Source of the DNA: Viscum album
Lineage: Eukaryota; Streptophyta; Magnoliopsida; Santalales; Viscaceae
NCBI GenBank assembly: GCA_963277665.1
Contig: OY728147.1
Coordinates: forward strand, 1,258,471,424-1,258,535,423
Reading direction: 5' to 3'
Length of the DNA stretch: 64,000 nucleotides
Shown here: positions 24,359 to 38,384 of the stretch, piece by piece
Numbering within the stretch: the first letter of the stretch is position 1
Layout of the letters: each line of letters begins with the position of its first letter
Program-made: the position numbers and the translations under genes
The notes under the pieces: model-generated
The model's database searches: none
Seen by the model: the letters and a program-made list of their open reading frames with translations, nothing else
Told to the model about the DNA's origin: nothing

Positions 24359-26383
24359 TGTAACACCCCACCCCTACTTCATTGGATTGAGGAGATGGTG
24401 AGGGTTGCATGGCCTTATGTGACGTTCCCAAGGTGCCAAAGTCTGGAAATAAATGTTGAGGGATTCAAGAACATTTTGGGGAATGATTTTCCCTTAAGAC
24501 AAACCAACCAAAAAATCCACAAACAAATTATGCATGTCAACAAAAAAACAAACTCATCCATTACCCAAAAGACAACCAGTTAATCCATAATGTTCTCACA
24601 TGCCAAAACCAACACAATCCTACACGATATCAGAGTACTATGTGGAAGACTAAACCACACAACACCATGATCTATGACACCACCACAACCCCACACCAAG
24701 CTCCATGCTCCAAGCTCCACCAAGACAACACAATGCACCACTAAAAGGAGGGTGATGGCTTACCTTTTCCCACGTCAAGGTACACGACATCTGCAAAGAC
24801 ACCAAAGTGCCAATGCATGGGGTGATAACAACTACTCAGTAGGTTTTCCCCAAATGACTTCCCTACACATGCCACTAGGATAAAACCATTTGCACATTTT
24901 TATAAAGCAGTTTATATAAAATAATCCCAAGTGCAACAATTATAATAATCCAAACACACCCTTACCAAGGCATCTCACCCAAACCAATTATCCAAGGGAA
25001 ATCCATACAAAAATGCCATAAGACATTTCATCACTTACACTTTTTCACTACAATTTCGATCTTATAAAGAAATGCACAACAAACAACCAAAACAGTGGAG
25101 CTTCTGTCCAACCCGTTCACCCATTCACAACTAGCGGCACTTCGCGTCCACTTATCCTTTGATGGTGTCCCTTCCATCCACTAACCATCCCCTTATTATA
25201 GTGGTACCTCCTTCCCACTTCCACACAACATTTCAAACAAGGAATAACCAAGAATATAACCCACCATAGCCAAAACCACATGCAAATAACCATTTCCACA
25301 GCATGCCAAACCACTTTAATAAATCACCCATTATTGAAACCAACCTTATATAATTTTCCATGACAAACACCATTTCAATAAAACAAAGCCTTTATGGAAA
25401 ACTATTTTCATCAACCATTTTCAAAAATAAATCATAGAAACCCATTTTAAAATCTCTATTATAAAATCCACAACAAGAACATTTCACCACAAAACCCCTT
25501 ATTCCCACAAATCCCCAAAACATCACCAAAGGGATTTCCAACCAAATTCACCCATCAGAACACAATTAATTTTAACCATAAAAAATTAATTGTAACCAAT
25601 AAACACTACTTCTAACCAAGTTTAGTCGAGAGAGAAGGCCCATAACTTTAGGGTTCTCGAGAAATCGACCCACAATCAATCACACATCAAATCTAGCGAA
25701 CGCACCACCAAAAAATCTCTAGATCCCCTTCCCTAACATTCACAAGCCGAAAAATCAACATCAAAGGCTACCAAAACCCTATATCTACAAACAACAAGTG
25801 TAGATCTAGAAAAATGAGAGAGAGGGGGGGTATAGATCTAGAGAAAACCACAAGAAGTCAATAGGAGAGACTTACCTAGGAGAAAACACCTTCAATCCAC
25901 CAAGAAACCTCTTCAAAACGCTTCCAAAATGAGTGGGAGAACAGCTTCAACCCCTGATAACCCTAAATCCTGAGTGAGGCTCGAGTGGATGGATGTTTGG
26001 AGTGTTTTAGGTCAAGCCCAAGGGAGTCAGACTTAAAAACCCCAACTTTAAGTGGACGCACGGTTAGTCTACACTATTTTTGAAACCATGCACTAACCGT
26101 ACACATGATACTATCTCAAGAGAAAGGGTCCGCATGGTAGCGCTGCACGGTTTGACAAACCATGTGTAGCCTGTGCAAAGCCTACTGCCTCCCCATGAAC
26201 AATTTCATGGAGAACCCACATGGTTTCCCCTAACTATGTTCAAAACATGCTGCCTATGAAAAGCCTCCAAACTTATTCCAAACCATTCCAAACTCTCCCA
26301 ACTTTTTCTCAACTCATCCCATACACTGAAAACACATTAAAGACATAAAAAAAGGCAAATTACCTCAAACTGGGGGTGTTACA
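24359..26383 (-). repeat. Element C, 5' LTR
   Basis: Starts TGTAACACCCC and ends GGGGGTGTTACA on the plus strand, giving perfect inverted termini, and is followed by the duplication ctctt at 26384-26388. On the minus strand the next bases, atttctatcatcttg, keep TATCA from an initiator tRNA-Met primer-binding site but are otherwise decayed. Confidence 0.93.
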
Positions 26384-26388
26384 CTCTT
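26384..26388. other. Target site duplication of element C (right)
   Basis: ctctt, identical to 17176-17180. Element A's LTR resumes at the next base. Confidence 0.9.
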
Positions 26389-28200
26389 ACATATTGAATT
26401 CCATGGTTCCTAAGTATATGATACCATTAACATCAACAAAATTCACAATACAGTGTAAAAAAATATTGGGTAAAACCACATTAAGCAAATCATATAAAAC
26501 TGATTCATCCTATTAATCTACTAATGTGTCGATGGTATATCTATAAAATAGTCCCACCCAAGCCATACACATCCAATTATTTTCTCATTTGTAGAATAAT
26601 TGATTAAATTTATAAAAAAATTATTTATCAAATATCCATAATGACAACAGATTCAACAATACTTCCACTGATTATCAAATGACCTTTAATACTAAATAAC
26701 TTATGTAAAAATTATACACGGTTTAAGAAATAAAAACATACATGATAAATACTTGGGATATTTAGGGGAATCATAATTTCTAGTGATCACGGTAAGGATA
26801 ACAATTTAATGGGATTTTATTGAAAAAAACATCAAGAATGTTAATTACTATACTTTCTTTTTCAAAATGATCAGAAATTATCCATAGATTATATTAATAT
26901 AGTATTAAGATAAAATATACCCATTATAGAAAGAATGAATAGTGTTTTGCAATTAATGGCTATAAATACCATTAAATATATTTACAAATATTTTTTATGA
27001 AAACATTGTTCTCATTTTGAAAATAACATTTAAAGAAATATCATTTTGAAAAATCTATTCTTAGATTAATTTGTTTTGAAAACTTGGAATATTATGAATA
27101 TTAAGAAAAACAATTTCTTTAATAATAAAAATGTAAACATTCAAATAAACAATAAATTAAATTACTTTTTTTATTATGGGTAATTTTTTACATTATTTTA
27201 AATTTAGAAATAACATTCGATTTTAATTTTTAAAAAGGCATGGAATTATCCCATTTTTAGAAAACAGTAACAAGATTACCGTTACATTTTTAGAAAAATA
27301 AAAATGGAAATTATTTTGAACAATACCAAATATTAATTCTAAAACAATTTTTTAAGAGTGGAAATTGATGAATTTTTTTTAATAAACTATTTTTAAAAGA
27401 TTAAAAAAAATATAAACACTTTTAGAACAAATAGTTTTGGATGAAATCATATTTTCAACTGAAGATATAAATGAAGGATTATTTTCTTAAAAAGTTTTTA
27501 TAAAACATTTTAAGAACATAATAGTGGGAAATTGTACAATTATTTTAAAAATAAAAGAAATAACTAAAGTAGGATAAAATTACTAGGTTTGTTAAAAACA
27601 TATTAAATAATTTCATTTAATTAAAATTCATGGATAAAAAATCATTATTAAAGTGAGCTTGGGAATTGAATTGTTACAATGAATATAAAATTCAAGGGAT
27701 AATTAAAAAATTAATATATTATGTATAAAATAAAAATCCACATTAAGAATCATAAAATAAAACATTACATAATGAAATATAATTATTAACATAATCCTAG
27801 AATGAGATAAGTATAATATTAACCAAATGAACTAAAATTGAGTTATCAAATCTCATACCTTATGATTTTTTTTATGTACATTATTTAACCTCATGTATAG
27901 GTATCTTGAACATTTTTTATAATACATAGAAACCAAAATTAATATTCATGAGATCATATATGACCCTTTTATAAAATTTTATTACCCATTCATTAATAAT
28001 CATTCATTATATTTATTATTTCAAGTGTAAATTGAGTTATTTTATATTGATTTTATTTATAAGTGTTCTTGTTCATTCACATATTATATATTTATATTAT
28101 ATATTGAATAATAATCATGAAATAACAATAAAATTTTTACACCAATTTTTCTTTTGAATCAAATAATTAAATATGGTTATGAAAAATGAAGTACGCTATG

Positions 28201-28815
28201 ATCATGGAGATGGTAGGTTGTATGTACGCATTAGTGAAATTTCCATCATTAAAATACCTTTATTTAGGGAGGTATGTCATATTTTACATTTAAATATATA
28301 TCAACATATCATATATTCCAAATTTAATACTTATATATATATATATATCATCCATGTGGTGTGGAGATGAATGAGAGTTATGTCGCATTGTGAAGGTGGT
28401 AGTCCACACGTACACGAATGATATTATCAACATTACATGAGTGAAAAGGATTGAAATAAATATATATATATTATCACTGAATAAATGTTCATATTTAATT
28501 ACTGTAATAAATATTTAATTTATATAAAATATAAAAATTCAGTTTATCCTTATCACCATCCATGTGAAGCATTACTATTAGACGAATCACGTCGCTCCGT
28601 AAGGTGGTAGTCTGCCGTACACACGAGCAATATTGTTGTATATATTGATGTATGGAAGTGGAATATATATATATAGTGACTAAATATATAGAAATGTGTT
28701 ATTAAAATCATATATTTACTTCATATCCATCATCATACCCAACCTTGAGTGGCCGAAAAGGGAAAATAATGACATCGGTTCGCGTGGTGGTTGTCTACTA
28801 GACACACGAAGGATA
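28201..28815 (-). repeat. Four-copy leader motif in element A 5' LTR
   Basis: Copies centre near 28219, 28402, 28611 and 28791 (183, 209 and 180 bp apart). The third is best preserved: on the minus strand it reads ctcgtgtgtacggcag, then actaccaccttacggag, then cgacgtga. It matches the array at 3241-3866 and the two copies in each LTR of E. Confidence 0.65.
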
Positions 28816-30310
28816 ATTTCATATAAAATTTGATTGGAGTTGGGATAGTTTTAGAAAATGATAAAATATATAAAATTTCCTATTAAATCAATGTAAATTA
28901 TTTTATTATATAATCATGTTTTCATAAGAAAAAGAAGGAGGTGAAGAAAAAAGTAAATTAATGACAGAAGTTGAAGAATGTTACCTCTTATTCGGGTATC
29001 CACATTAAGTTTGAACTAAACCTATTATGTGATTTATTTCTAAAAAATAAGGATTATAGGATTATAGAATGGACTTGGGTATGTTTTTTGAAAATTTTAT
29101 CACTGAATCAACATGTTCTGATGGTGTAAATAAGAGAGTATAGTAGGTGGCCTTCTGTAAGTGGGGCAGAGGACGCACCAATTATTTTTGAAAATATTTG
29201 GGTAATCGCACTTTTTCAATATGTAAAAAAACATAAAATGGTTAATTATAGATCAAAAAATAATTAATTATAAAATTATTTCTAGAAAATTGTTTTCGGA
29301 TAAGTTTATAACCTATTTTTACCAATACCTTTTTTCTTTATCCCCATATAAAATAATGTTTTCGTAACAATGATAATTAATTTTTACTACCTTCACTGTT
29401 CATTTTAAAAAAAATTATGATTACATAAAAATTAAATTTTAAATTATTAAGATTACATATATTTAATCAATTTTTGAAATTAAATTAAAATTAGTGGTAA
29501 TGTTTAATTTAAATTTAATCATTTATACGTGATAAGAAAGTGAGTATTTTAGTGAAAATGTTCAAAATTTTATAAAGTTTTTATGTATAAACTCAATAAT
29601 AAATTTATCCTAATTAAATAAATTTTATTAATATATTAATCATTATAATTATTTAATAATTGAAAAAATATATATAATTGAACATTATAAATTATTTAAA
29701 TTAAACTATAGCTTTCAATTAAAATTCATTATTTTTTACTATGAATTATAAAATGAATAATCTAAAAATAACTAATATTCACCATATTATAATTTTGGAT
29801 TTAAAATTTCAATAATGATGTATATTATTTAAAATAATTTTTTTTCGATTAATTTTTTCCAATCACAAATAAACCATCTTTAGAAAAATACGGTTAGTCT
29901 GAAGACATTTATTTTTCATTTAAATGATTTGTATTATTATTTATAATCAATAGATAACCAATAAATGGGCTTGGACTATGTATTTAAATATGTTAGATTA
30001 AATTATTCAAACCAACATTAAAAGGGATAAGAAATAACTATAAAATTAAATAATAATAAATACAATATATTATTGTTTGGTGAAACTCAATATTTCGTGT
30101 TATAGAACTTATCGAAGATAATTATTGTTGTGTCTCACATAAGCTAAAATAAGTGTTCAATGAATTGAGTTATATATAATAGATTGAATTTATTTTAAAT
30201 ATTAAATATATTTTAGATCTAATGACTTTATACTACCCTATGTTCTTGGTGTTTTGTGTTATATATGATATCGAATATGATGTTCATATAACAAAATTAG
30301 GGGTGTTACA

Positions 30311-33300
30311 TGAAATCATTCCTTAATTCCTAAAAATTGTTGATGAATTTCATTATCATTTTCTAGGGAAAATAAAACTAATAATTGGTAATCCTAAATA
30401 CTGAGTAATAGTTACATAAAGTGTTAGCTATCGAGAATAAATTAGAAATAATAAATAAGTGAGTGACAAAAAAAATATTGAAAATAAAAGAAAAAAATAG
30501 TTTAATTAACATCCATGACAAATATAAGCATATAAATAATAAAAATAGTGAAAAAAATTATAAATAATGGTAATGTAAAAATCTATAATTTAATTATATT
30601 TTGATCAAACCCTCGTCTATGTTATTAGGATAAAAATTTGTGGCCTATGAAAAATGAAATCATTCTTAATAAATATTTTTTTTTTAAACCAAAAATCATT
30701 GTAATGTGGAATTTTTTTTATCATGATACGGTTCAATACCTCAAGGAGATATATATAAATGGTATCCACCATTCACTTTATCATTTATACATTCCAAATA
30801 TTTACTTTATAAATACAATTTATATCAAAATACCATATATGTAACTAATTATCAATTTTGAATCATGAACGCTTGACATCAATAGTTCATCATTGAATGG
30901 GGAAATAAAAATCCATCATCGTATATTTTATATTGAAATTATATAAGTTTAAAATATAAAAAATATAATAGATATTACATTTAATCCATCCACTATTTAA
31001 AATATATACATGATTGAGAAAAATAATTTTAATGAATAATGGAGAGAGATGGAAAATATTATCACAAAAAAGTGAATGGTTAATAGAATAAATAATTTCA
31101 AATATATAATTCTATGATTCAACTTCTTAATCCCAAAAATATAATAATTAAAATTTAATTGTAATAAATTAGTTTTTAATTTAATATTTAATCGTAGTTG
31201 TGAAAATTTCCAATTTTGTTAGTATAAATATTAATACATAATATTTTTTTAACCATAACATCTTATAATATCATTTAAATTCATAAATTTATTATTTTCA
31301 AGACTCCATTCAGTTTTGTATTTATTATATTCAAAATTAATAAATGAAATTTACAAAATTTGAGTGCCAAATCAATCTCAGAATCCATTCAATGAATTCT
31401 GATGCCATATATAGAGAATTTTGTATATTGGACCATATATAAAAAATGGAAACTCAACTAATATGAATTTTAACCAAGATACTCATTATTTATTGATAAA
31501 TGACTATCATAATTATGGAAATTAATATTTCTAGCACTTTTTGTTGCATGTGGTATTTGGAATCCAAATAATTAGAATAAAAATGGTAAAAATTCCTTAA
31601 TTATTTAGCTAAGAAAATCTCTAATAACTCCAAAAATAAAGGGAAACATGAAAATAAATTTGTTCCCTTGTGAACATTAAACCAATTAAATTAAATTATA
31701 ATTGATTATACAATTTTTTTTAATTATCTATTATGTTTCCCTAAATAATGAAATATTTTAATGAATATATTTTGATTGAAATCTGGCCACACATTTTAAT
31801 ATAAATTTACACAACCACCTCAATGTAAAGTGTCAAAAACTTATGGTGGAACTTTTTTTATAATTTCTGATGTTCTGTAGATGAAATAGTATTTTATATG
31901 TTTTATATTTTTTCATATTTCTCTATTATCATTAATTTTAATGCTTTTCCCCATTATTGATCTATAAAATATATATGAAAATGGAGAACTTACATTAATA
32001 ACCAATTTAGGGGATCTTTTATGTTTTTAATTTTCATGATGAATTATTTTTTATTATACTATTCTGATATTTTTAGTATTGGTGAAAAAAAAATTTCTAT
32101 AGGTTTCACATAGATTTCACTAATATTTTAATTGTATTCCCCTTAATTTTCATTCCTCTCCATCATCTTTATAATGTTATATACATAGTGGAGTGGAAAT
32201 ATAGTGATGAATTGATGATGTGTTGTCATATATGTGTAGGTTCTATGTGGCGTAATGAAAACATGAAGGGGTAGTGTTGATATATAATTTTCGTCCCACA
32301 ATAGAGTAGGGTTTTTTGGAATTAATATTTTAATGATAATTGATAACATAACCTAGAACTTTTTATAACAACAAATATGTTCTTATTCACAAAAATATTT
32401 ATATTTTCAGATATTTTTATTTTTCAATATTTTTTCATTATTATATATATCATATTCAATTCAAATACCCCCTCATTATTTTAGTATATAATTAAAAATA
32501 ATCTATTATGTTTATAAATAGTTTTAATATGAGAAAATTATGCTTGATAGGCCCCCCTGTGAGAGATACAATATAGTTTGAACTATGATAATTTATTGGA
32601 AAAATTGGAATTCATTGGTGAGGGATTTAGGAAAAATCTAAATCATAAATTTTGAATTGTTTTTATGGATTCTAATATCATGTCCATATTTTTTAAAAAA
32701 AATAACTAATAATGTAAATATTCAAGAGAAATTTTAATTTTTTCACATATTTAATTTCACCATTTAAATTTTCAATTTTAAGGGGATTTTTAATTTTATT
32801 TTCATGGTAATGATATTTAGGATTGTATTTGGAAATAATAATGCAAAAATAAATTTCATGATATTTACATAATGAAGGATAAATTGGGTATAAAATAAAA
32901 ATTATTCCCACATCATGGATGGAAAAAAATATCATAAAGAGGCTTAATGAAAAGAGATATAAAATCATGATTTCCATATATATTAAAATGAATAATAGTG
33001 TGAGGATGATATTATAAAATAAGCTGTATCTACCAATTATATATCATTTATAAAGGAAGCTAAAGAGATATACCTTCTAGATGATTCACATGTTGTAGAT
33101 CAAAATGAAATGGCGGAATATTGTGATGGGTCTTTAGAAAATTAAATGATCTTTGATTCTCCCAATATTCCTCATTGTAAATTCTATAACATTATAATAC
33201 TCTCTATAATTGGTAGTGGTGACCACTCATTTGGTTAAATGTGAAGAAACATTGTTGGATATTTATAACAACATCCATATTGAATAGACATACTCTAAAA

Positions 33301-33809
33301 AGTAGTACGTAATGTATAAGATTTAAATACCAAGATTCCAAATTTATATAATAATTTTTTGAAATCAAATTATTATTATTTTATTGATAATTTATGTATT
33401 ATTACATCCCAACAGTCTAATATTTAAGATATATATAATAAGTATATATACCTGAATTATGGTTATGATAAATATGATAAAACTATTGAGACTAATTTAT
33501 TTTTGGCCATGAGAAAAAAAATTACATTCCAAGAGGTTATACTTTGAAAGAGATAGATAACTATTTATTTATCAAGTTTTATTCATAATTAATTATCAAT
33601 GATTTTTGGATCTAACATTTATGTCTTTTTCGAAACTATATCACATAAGAAATACCCATATTTTAATGTTTTAGAGGCCACCCAAGTGGTGGCCCTAGAT
33701 GTAGAGGACCCATTATTTCCTTTTACCCCAACATGTTTGTAATACAAACTTATGAGGGGTGTAATTGTTTTATACTCTTAATAGAAACATCTAAAATATG
33801 TTTGGAGGA
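30311..33809. other. AT-rich intervening DNA, nothing assigned
   Basis: No credible gene or paired LTR seen. Short frames at 32143-32349 and 32693-32977 are low-complexity and match nothing I know. The first bases, tgaaa, should be A's right target duplication, but I cannot fix the left partner; agaaa at about 678-682 is a near match only. Confidence 0.4.
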
Positions 33810-36430
33810 ATGTAATATAAAATGAAAAAAATGTGTTGGATCAAATCAGGAAACAAAAATAAACCATCGATCTTTGAGTGACCACTAAAATTGCGAACTG
33901 GAGGCATTTAACAAATACTATTCAATTGGGTGTTAAAACGAAGTTCAATCCTTATTCATTTTTTCTTATCATTCTAATTGAATATTTTATTTAATTTTTG
34001 GTCATTAATTTCTATATCTATGTGCTATCATCGAGGATCCTAACTCAAAATTATCACAAAAATGAAATCGGGTTTTATTTTTCCTTAAAATTTGTTTTTA
34101 TACATACATCATTTAATATTCTTGATAATAAATTAAGGGTAGTTAATTTTTCTATATAGGGTAGTTTCGACCTGAAAAAAAATATTTCTACTTATACCTT
34201 TTAATTATTTCTTATTTATTATTGTTATGATTCATTAAAAATGTGGATTAATTTTTCATATGTTATTTGATACAAGGATATATTTCATTATTCCTAAAAT
34301 ATTTTTTTTAAATTGTTATTGAGGTGGAATAATTTTATTAGATTTTTATTTTCATGCATTGTTATGATTTTGGTTAATTATTGAAATCCATAACCGTGAA
34401 ACAGTGAAGTAAATTATTTTTTGTGACCCTATGAGGTATTATAATAAATTTTGAAAAATTCATTGTAATACCCAAATATTTTGTGAGAAATATTTATTTA
34501 TTTGAAAACTAAAACATGTTATTATTATATTTCATTTCTTTTGAGTTCATTAAATGGTTTTAATGTGATTTAGTAATTTTTCCACAATCCATATTTTAAC
34601 ATGATAACCATATTTTCAATTAAAATTATCTATCCCTTATAATACATTAATTTTTTGTAGTCATAATCCAAATTAAAATCTATTTTTTCCTCACTGACCT
34701 AGACAATTAATTTTTTTTCTTAATACATCATGATAGATTTTTAGGGATGGGTATTTCATGCATGTTTGTTAAGACAAAAATCATTGTTCAATGTTTGAGG
34801 ATTGTGAATTTATTATTAGGATATTATGAATTAGTATGAGTCTATTTAATTCATTGTGATTTATTTTTATCATACGTTTCCCCCAATATAAAAAAATCAT
34901 TAAAAACTACAAAACATAGTAAATGAAAAAATAGAAGTGAGAATGAATTACTCATTTTGAATCATTTATGAATCATATCCCACTAAAAAATCATGGACTT
35001 GATTAGAATTATTTAATTTTATTTTACTAGAACCATATCATCCAAAAAATGAGATTAAAAGATATAATAATGTTGAAAGTATTAATTCTATTCAGTTTTT
35101 TTACTCATGAATCATGTCATAAAAATCAAGTGTTATATTTCTCATGTAATTGGAATTGAGTGAGGTATATTTTCCATATTTTACTTAAAATATTCTTGGA
35201 CGAATATTTGAGTGTTTAACCTCATATTTTCAATCATAGTTTTTATGTTTTTTTACCAATAAACCCAAAATAATATGATTCACGAAGAAAATATCCTCAT
35301 GATAGGATAATTATTTATACATTACTTTTTTAGTGATAAAAATTGTCACGGGCCTATAATGAAACTTTCACATTCCATATATGATCATAACTCAAGATTT
35401 AACTTCTCTTGAGTGAAGAGTGACATGAATTTCAATGTAAAGTGGTTGTGATTGAGCCATGGTTGGAATTTTGGGGTTGAATAATTTTTCATTTTAGAGT
35501 ACGAAATGAATTTTGACTATTTTGTACAAATGAGACATGATGAAATTTAATTTTGGTTATGATCTTAAAATTTTTGTCAATTTTTATTTCGGTGTGGATT
35601 TTGATTTTGTTGTTTTATGTATATACGATAGTTTTTTTGTGGGGATATTGACTAATGTAATAATTTCATGTATATATGTATTTATGTGAATATTTTGATC
35701 CAAATATATATTATATTTTAATGGAAATTTTAGAAATTTACACATTATAAAGAATTGGATCCTAATTATCATAATGGATTAATTTTGGAATTTAAATAAT
35801 CTAACATCAAACTTTTATTTCAGCCATAACATCATATACAATAATGATTTTTTTTAAAACCATTCTTTTTGGATTCCATATATTTTGGGATTCATTTTAT
35901 TCAAAAAGACCCATAGTTAAATAAAAAAATTTTATGCCAATTACTACCTCAAAATCTGGGCCCTAAAAACATTCCCTGGATATAGGAAAAAGTATGACAG
36001 GATTCTATATTTCATAAATAATCCTCTGAAATAATTTTAAATCTTACATGGACACCTATATGGTTATGAGTAAAAGTTTTTATAAATAAGGACATGTGAT
36101 ATTATTCTTCTTAAAAGGATATAATTTGGATTGATAATCAAAGAATTTGAATACAAGCATTCCTTGAAAGATAATGTTTTTATGAATTAAATATCCCATA
36201 ACATATCCAATACATTGAAACTGAATATCGAAATTGGTGGGAACAACCCCATGGAATGGAATTAAAATATAAATTAATATACCATTAAGATATTTGATCA
36301 ATAATTTGTCCAAAATCAATAAAAAATTATGTGGATATTCATAGACATATATATAGAGAAATCTATTAATATAAAATTACACATCAATATCCAAATCAAT
36401 ATTTGGAAACATAGCTTGGGTATTTGTTTA
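33810..36430 (+). repeat. Element F, left direct-repeat arm (possible LTR)
   Basis: Patchily but colinearly similar to 38385-39009 continued at 62037-64000. Examples are ttggattccatatattttgg-like text near 35880 with the block near 63480, ttttaccaataaaccc near 35253 with ttttaccaaaaaaccc near 62846, and tatcccttataa near 34630 with taccccctataatc near 62220. The offset to the right arm stays near 27.59 kb over more than 1 kb. Probably the 5' LTR of a very old element. Its true ends are not resolved, and the right arm runs off the window. Confidence 0.5.
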
Positions 36431-37560
36431 TAATAAGAAATGCGATTCAACAATAATATTTTTTACGTGTTTAATTTTTTTATCTTCCACTATTTTCATT
36501 TGTTTTGTATATTTATTTCCCCCACCATGATCCTTCTAGTCTCAAGGAATTTGAGAACTAACCCTTATTGGTGTTTGAGGGGTGGGGAGAGAAGTGATGT
36601 TTAGATTCATTATGATTCAAAGAAATTCATTATTATTTTTTAATAATTTAATTAGTGTTCAAAACATATTTAGTTTATGTATCATCCCTCTTTCATTAAT
36701 TTTGTATTCTTCTTCCACTTTACTTTTATTCTATTACTCCATTAACATAATGTTGTATATAGGGTGGAGTAACATTATTTTGAAGGTGTGATTGAGTATA
36801 ATTCTATATGTTGATGGTCGGTGTTTGGTAATAATAATAATATTATTATAGGGTTTTTTTGTAAAAGGTTTGATCTCACCATTGAGTATAATTTGGAGAA
36901 TTATTATTTTGTTAAAAATTTATAGAAACACTGTGAACTCTCAATAGAAACAAATACTTTCTTATTTTCTAACATCTTTTATTCTCCTATCTATTAATTT
37001 TTTATTTTTGTCTTCATTATCATTTATATATTTACATGACTAACGAAATTATAATACAAAAAAATTATATATATAAATAGTTAATTTTTTATTATAAATT
37101 TTATAATTATTGATGGAAGGAGAATAGTGACTTTGGGGATCTCTTTTATAGAAATTGGGCCTTGGTTGTTCACTAAGTAACATTATTTTGAAAATAATAA
37201 TTTTTTATGATGGACTCAAGAAAAAACACTCAAATAATTTTTAACCATTTCTGAGAAGGACATGCTAATGGAAACGGTTGTTGTAATAAATATAATCCAA
37301 TATTTCGAAATAAAAAAAAGTGAACTTCAATGCATTTAAAAATTGTCACATATCAAAATGGATTTCAAAGGTATTTTATCATATTAATTTAATTTTAATA
37401 ATGTTTTGAGGGAATTTAGGAAAAATCAAAGATGACTTATTATTATTCTTATTTCATTATGATTTATGATTTTAGGAATCTAATGAAATCTTATTTTTTA
37501 TCCATAATGGAATTGAAATCTTAGAAAGTGGATCAAGAAAATAAGAAATAAACTAATTTT
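36431..37560. other. AT-rich DNA inside element F, nothing readable
   Basis: Should contain the end of F's left arm, a primer site and the start of gag. None can be identified. The 69-codon frame at 36582-36791 is low-complexity. Confidence 0.3.
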
Positions 37561-38357
37561 TTACCTTAACATACCATCAAAGAACCATGTGAGGAAGTTG
37601 TTTTGAATAAAATAGCCACCAAAATATGAAAACCATTTACATTGGTGGCTAAATTAGAAGAAGTTATATGTGATTCACATATAAGAGATCTAAATGAATT
37701 TGATGAATATCTGGATGATTTTGTAGAATCCTGAACGGTATGATATTCCCCCATTTTTTTCAATGAAAAATAATTACATCTTTATATCTAGGGTGATTTT
37801 GATGGATAAATACTATAATATATTTAATTTTTTGAATAATTTCTTAGGGATTTATTACCATTATCAATTATAAAACATACTTTAATTGGCACATTGTGAT
37901 GTGAAATAAAAAATGTTGATATCAGTTAGAGAGATAATATTTTATTAAAAATATTTTATTCTCATTTGGTTGAAAATGAAAATAATAATACATGTGAAAA
38001 CAATATATTTTAAAAATTGGATAATATTTTTTTTCCATAGTGGTTTTTGATAAATATGTTATTAAATATTTTCAGGCTGAGTGATCAGAGGCCATGCAGA
38101 AGGAAATCACAATCCTATATGATTTACATGAATGTAAAGACATTATTATTTATTCTTCATGTTTTGATTATATTAAATCTGACTATTTTTCATATTCTAT
38201 CATGGATGATTTTTTTTAAAAAAAATGAGAAATTCCATGTTTTTGATCTTGGAGATGCTACACTATTAGTGGTGATTTACAAAGAGGAAATGTTATCTCT
38301 CTTCCCACTTTTAAAGATGTGGTACATTTCTATCGGGATTTAATTTCATTACTATAA
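37561..38357 (+). pseudogene. Ty1/copia-like gag and protease remnant of element F
   Basis: Three weak but ordered plus-strand signals. First, 37590-37733 reads EVVLNKIATKI, stop, KPFTLVAKLEEVI, then DLNEFDEYLDDF, like the copia gag (UBN2) block with an EE pair and a DE-L motif. Second, near 38070-38115, QAE, stop, SEAMQKEIT fits the place and shape of a copia knuckle of the ECEG-GH type with its cysteines and histidine lost. Third, 38230-38357 has LGDATLLVV and, one frame over, LPTFKDVVHFYRDLISLL, like the segment after protease (LGD..., L-DV-HVP-L--NLIS). Each signal alone is weak; their order and spacing is the argument. No integrase or RT follows before the right repeat arm. Confidence 0.35.
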
Positions 38358-38384
38358 CCATTGATTCATTACAAAATTTATGAA

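Larger units (their letters stand above)
17181..26383 (-). mobile_element. Element C: decayed Ty3/gypsy chromovirus in A's LTR
   Basis: 9.2 kb element with LTRs 17181-19203 (2023 bp) and 24359-26383 (2025 bp), flanked by the duplication ctctt. The right LTR has perfect inverted ends (TGTAACACCCC and its complement). On the minus strand the internal region reads gag, protease, RT, RNase H, integrase and a chromodomain-like tail, the chromovirus order. Many stop codons and several lost catalytic residues show it is dead. Its LTRs differ clearly but align easily, so it is older than E and much younger than A. Confidence 0.93.
683..30310 (-). mobile_element. Element A: very old Ty3/gypsy-type LTR element, interrupted by B and C
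   Basis: Two long, strongly diverged direct repeats (about 683-5375 and about 16465-30310) keep colinear landmarks: a gagataatttcacagtgaa-like block, a TATA block, four copies of a leader motif, and the end gtgttaca. Both right ends read as TGTAACAC on the minus strand. The left copy is followed by ttctcccc, a polypurine tract on the minus strand, so the element runs right to left. B fills most of its internal region and C splits its right LTR. Without B and C it would be about 11.6 kb, with an internal part of only about 2.2 kb that carries a gag remnant and no pol. The TATA block and leader motif resemble those of the young element E, so A is probably an old relative. The left border and target duplication are unresolved. 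Confidence 0.72.
16465..30310 (-). repeat. Element A, 5' LTR, split by element C
   Basis: The two halves, about 16465-17175 and 26389-30310, join across element C to give a copy colinear with 683-5375. It ends in ggggtgttaca (TGTAACACCCC on the minus strand). A ggttcagg-like word just left of the start, at about 16455-16463, could be a decayed initiator-tRNA primer site. It carries the four-copy leader motif at 28201-28815. Confidence 0.68.

Noticed and set aside
33040..33300. Copia-like reading of short plus-strand stretches
   Set aside because: Too few matching residues and many stops; could be chance in AT-rich sequence.
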